Positions 7,463-8,492 of a stretch of 8,492 bases of DNA are shown here, one piece after another. The stretch is from the NCBI GenBank assembly GCA_916710115.1, contig CAKAOY010000044.1, forward strand, positions 1 through 8,492. The letters run 5' to 3'. The translations under genes and the position numbers were made by a program. Source of the DNA: an uncultured Bergeyella sp. GTDB lineage: Bacteria; Bacteroidota; Bacteroidia; Flavobacteriales; Weeksellaceae. Positions within the stretch are counted from its first letter, which is position 1; the number at the start of each line of letters is the position of its first letter. Below the pieces are notes generated by a model, which ran no database searches, was not told where the DNA came from, and saw only the letters and a program-made list of their open reading frames with translations.

Positions 7463-8440
7463 GTGGCAAATATTGTAGAGGAAATCAAGAAACCTATCAA
7501 CTCTGAGATGAAACTTTTTGAACAAAAGTTTTACGAGTCGATGCAATCTAAGGTTCCACTTTTAGATAAAGTAACCCGCTTCATAGTAACAACCAAGGGA
7601 AAACAGATGAGACCTATGTTTATCTTTCTCTGTGCAAAATTATTAGGTGAAGTGAATGAAAAAACCTATCGTGGTGCCTCTATGATAGAACTAATCCACA
7701 CTGCTACATTAGTCCATGATGATGTTGTAGATGAAAGCTTTAAAAGGCGAAACTTTTTTTCTATCAATGCTTTGTGGAAAAATAAAATAGCCGTGCTGGT
7801 AGGTGATTACCTCCTATCAAAGTCTGTTTTGTTATCTACAGACAATAAGGACTACGACCTACTATCGGTGATATCTCGGACGATAAGAGAAATGTCTGAA
7901 GGGGAGCTACTACAATTAGAAAAAGCAAGAAAATTAGATATCACTGAGGAGGTTTATTATGAAATTATCCGTCAAAAAACAGCCACGCTTATCTCTGCTT
8001 GTTGCGAAATTGGAGTACTTTCTAATAATTCTGATGAAATTTTAGCAAAAAAAATGCGAGATTTTGGGACTTATACGGGAATGGCATTCCAGATTAAAGA
8101 TGATTTATTTGATTACCTCAGTTCTAATGTTATCGGAAAACCTGTAGGTATTGATATCAAGGAACAAAAAATGACTCTTCCACTTATATTCACTCTAAAA
8201 AATTGTAGTGAAAATGATAGAAAATATTACTTCAAAACGATAAAAAATTATAATAACGATAAAAAACGCGTAAAGGAACTTATAGATTTTGTAAAGAAAT
8301 CAGGTGGATTGGAGTACGCTATTGGGGTTATGAAAGATTTTCAGCAAAAAGCAAAAAATATCTTAAACGACTTTCCTGATTCTCAGGCGAAAATATCACT
8401 CAACCTAATGCTTGATTATGTCATTGAAAGAAAACTTTAA
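7463..8440 (+). CDS. long-chain polyprenyl diphosphate synthase (IspB/HepT-like)
   Basis: The 325-residue protein is an all-helical trans-prenyltransferase that extends an allylic diphosphate with IPP units. The first Asp-rich motif is HDDVVD (D86, D87, D90) and the second is KDDLFD (D213, D214, D217); both bind the Mg-diphosphates. KGKQMRP (45-51) supplies the IPP-binding Lys/Arg, and GDYLLS (115-120) and FQIKDD are family hallmarks. The residue five before the first motif is Ala (A81, in HTATLVHDD), as in E. coli IspB, so the product pocket is not blocked by an aromatic residue and a long chain is expected. Flavobacteria mostly carry menaquinone-6, so a C30 (hexaprenyl) product feeding menaquinone is the best guess, but chain length cannot be read with certainty. 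Translation starts at GTG: MANIVEEIK fits the orthologues I know, and no in-frame ATG occurs near it. A strong hairpin follows; its outer arm overlaps the stop codon. Confidence 0.93.
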   Translation: MANIVEEIKKPINSEMKLFEQKFYESMQSKVPLLDKVTRFIVTTKGKQMRPMFIFLCAKLLGEVNEKTYRGASMIELIHTATLVHDDVVDESFKRRNFFSINALWKNKIAVLVGDYLLSKSVLLSTDNKDYDLLSVISRTIREMSEGELLQLEKARKLDITEEVYYEIIRQKTATLISACCEIGVLSNNSDEILAKKMRDFGTYTGMAFQIKDDLFDYLSSNVIGKPVGIDIKEQKMTLPLIFTLKNCSENDRKYYFKTIKNYNNDKKRVKELIDFVKKSGGLEYAIGVMKDFQQKAKNILNDFPDSQAKISLNLMLDYVIERKL

Positions 8441-8492
8441 CACAATAAAGAGATAGGCTATTTATTTAAATAGCCTTTTTATTGTGTTAAAG
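8435..8492. repeat. outer 15-bp inverted repeat enclosing the terminator
   Basis: CTTTAACACAATAAA (8435-8449) is exactly complementary, in inverted order, to TTTATTGTGTTAAAG (8478-8492), and the terminator hairpin lies between them. The left arm includes the last six bases of the polyprenyl synthase gene, stop codon included. The right arm reaches the window edge, so the repeat could be longer. The two nested stems make an almost fully palindromic 58-bp element. It could serve as a terminator for both strands if a convergent gene lies to the right. Confidence 0.8.
8455..8480 (+). terminator. intrinsic terminator after the polyprenyl synthase gene
   Basis: AGGCTATTTA (8455-8464) and TAAATAGCCT (8467-8476) are perfect 10-bp complements separated by TT; in practice a 9-bp stem with a 4-nt loop. 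The T of the last pair plus TTTT at 8477-8480 form the U-run needed for release on the plus strand. The stem starts 15 bp after the stop codon at 8440. It ends the plus-strand unit that may begin at the ABC-F gene. Confidence 0.8.

Overview
This AT-rich window looks like ordinary chromosome from a member of the Bacteroidota, most likely the class Flavobacteriia (Weeksellaceae/Chryseobacterium-Riemerella type). The grounds are: -7 boxes of the form TAnnTTTG upstream of several genes, no Shine-Dalgarno sequences before the starts, a TIGR02757/DUF2400 protein (a family I know mainly from Bacteroidota), and protein sequences that read as flavobacterial orthologues. The species cannot be fixed from the sequence alone.

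Layout. On the minus strand, from the left edge: the first 36 codons of a malate dehydrogenase with its own promoter, then a closely packed group that is transcribed leftward in the order UvrD/PcrA-type helicase (4276 to 1949), ribonuclease Z (1908 to 994) and a TIGR02757 protein (992 or 983 to 216). The helicase and RNase Z are 40 bp apart; RNase Z and the TIGR02757 gene are 1 or 10 bp apart, depending on the start. A 142-bp divergent intergenic region (4277-4418) carries one -7 box for each direction. On the plus strand follow an ABC-F ATPase (4419-6350), 3-dehydroquinate synthase aroB (6376-7395) and a long-chain polyprenyl diphosphate synthase (7463-8440). The last has its own -7 box, and a strong nested hairpin at the right edge ends the unit. 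No gene-free stretch exceeds 300 bases.

The genes serve separate housekeeping roles: TCA cycle (mdh), DNA repair (helicase), tRNA 3' maturation (rnz), ribosome-associated ATPase (ABC-F), the shikimate pathway to aromatic amino acids (aroB) and the isoprenoid tail of the respiratory quinone (prenyl synthase). All full genes are intact, with their expected catalytic residues. There is no sign of mobile elements, phage, CRISPR, tRNA/rRNA or a defence system. I did not find a new biological system. The points most worth a second look are the TIGR02757 protein, whose C-terminal part resembles HhH-GPD DNA glycosylases, and the nested inverted repeat at the right end.
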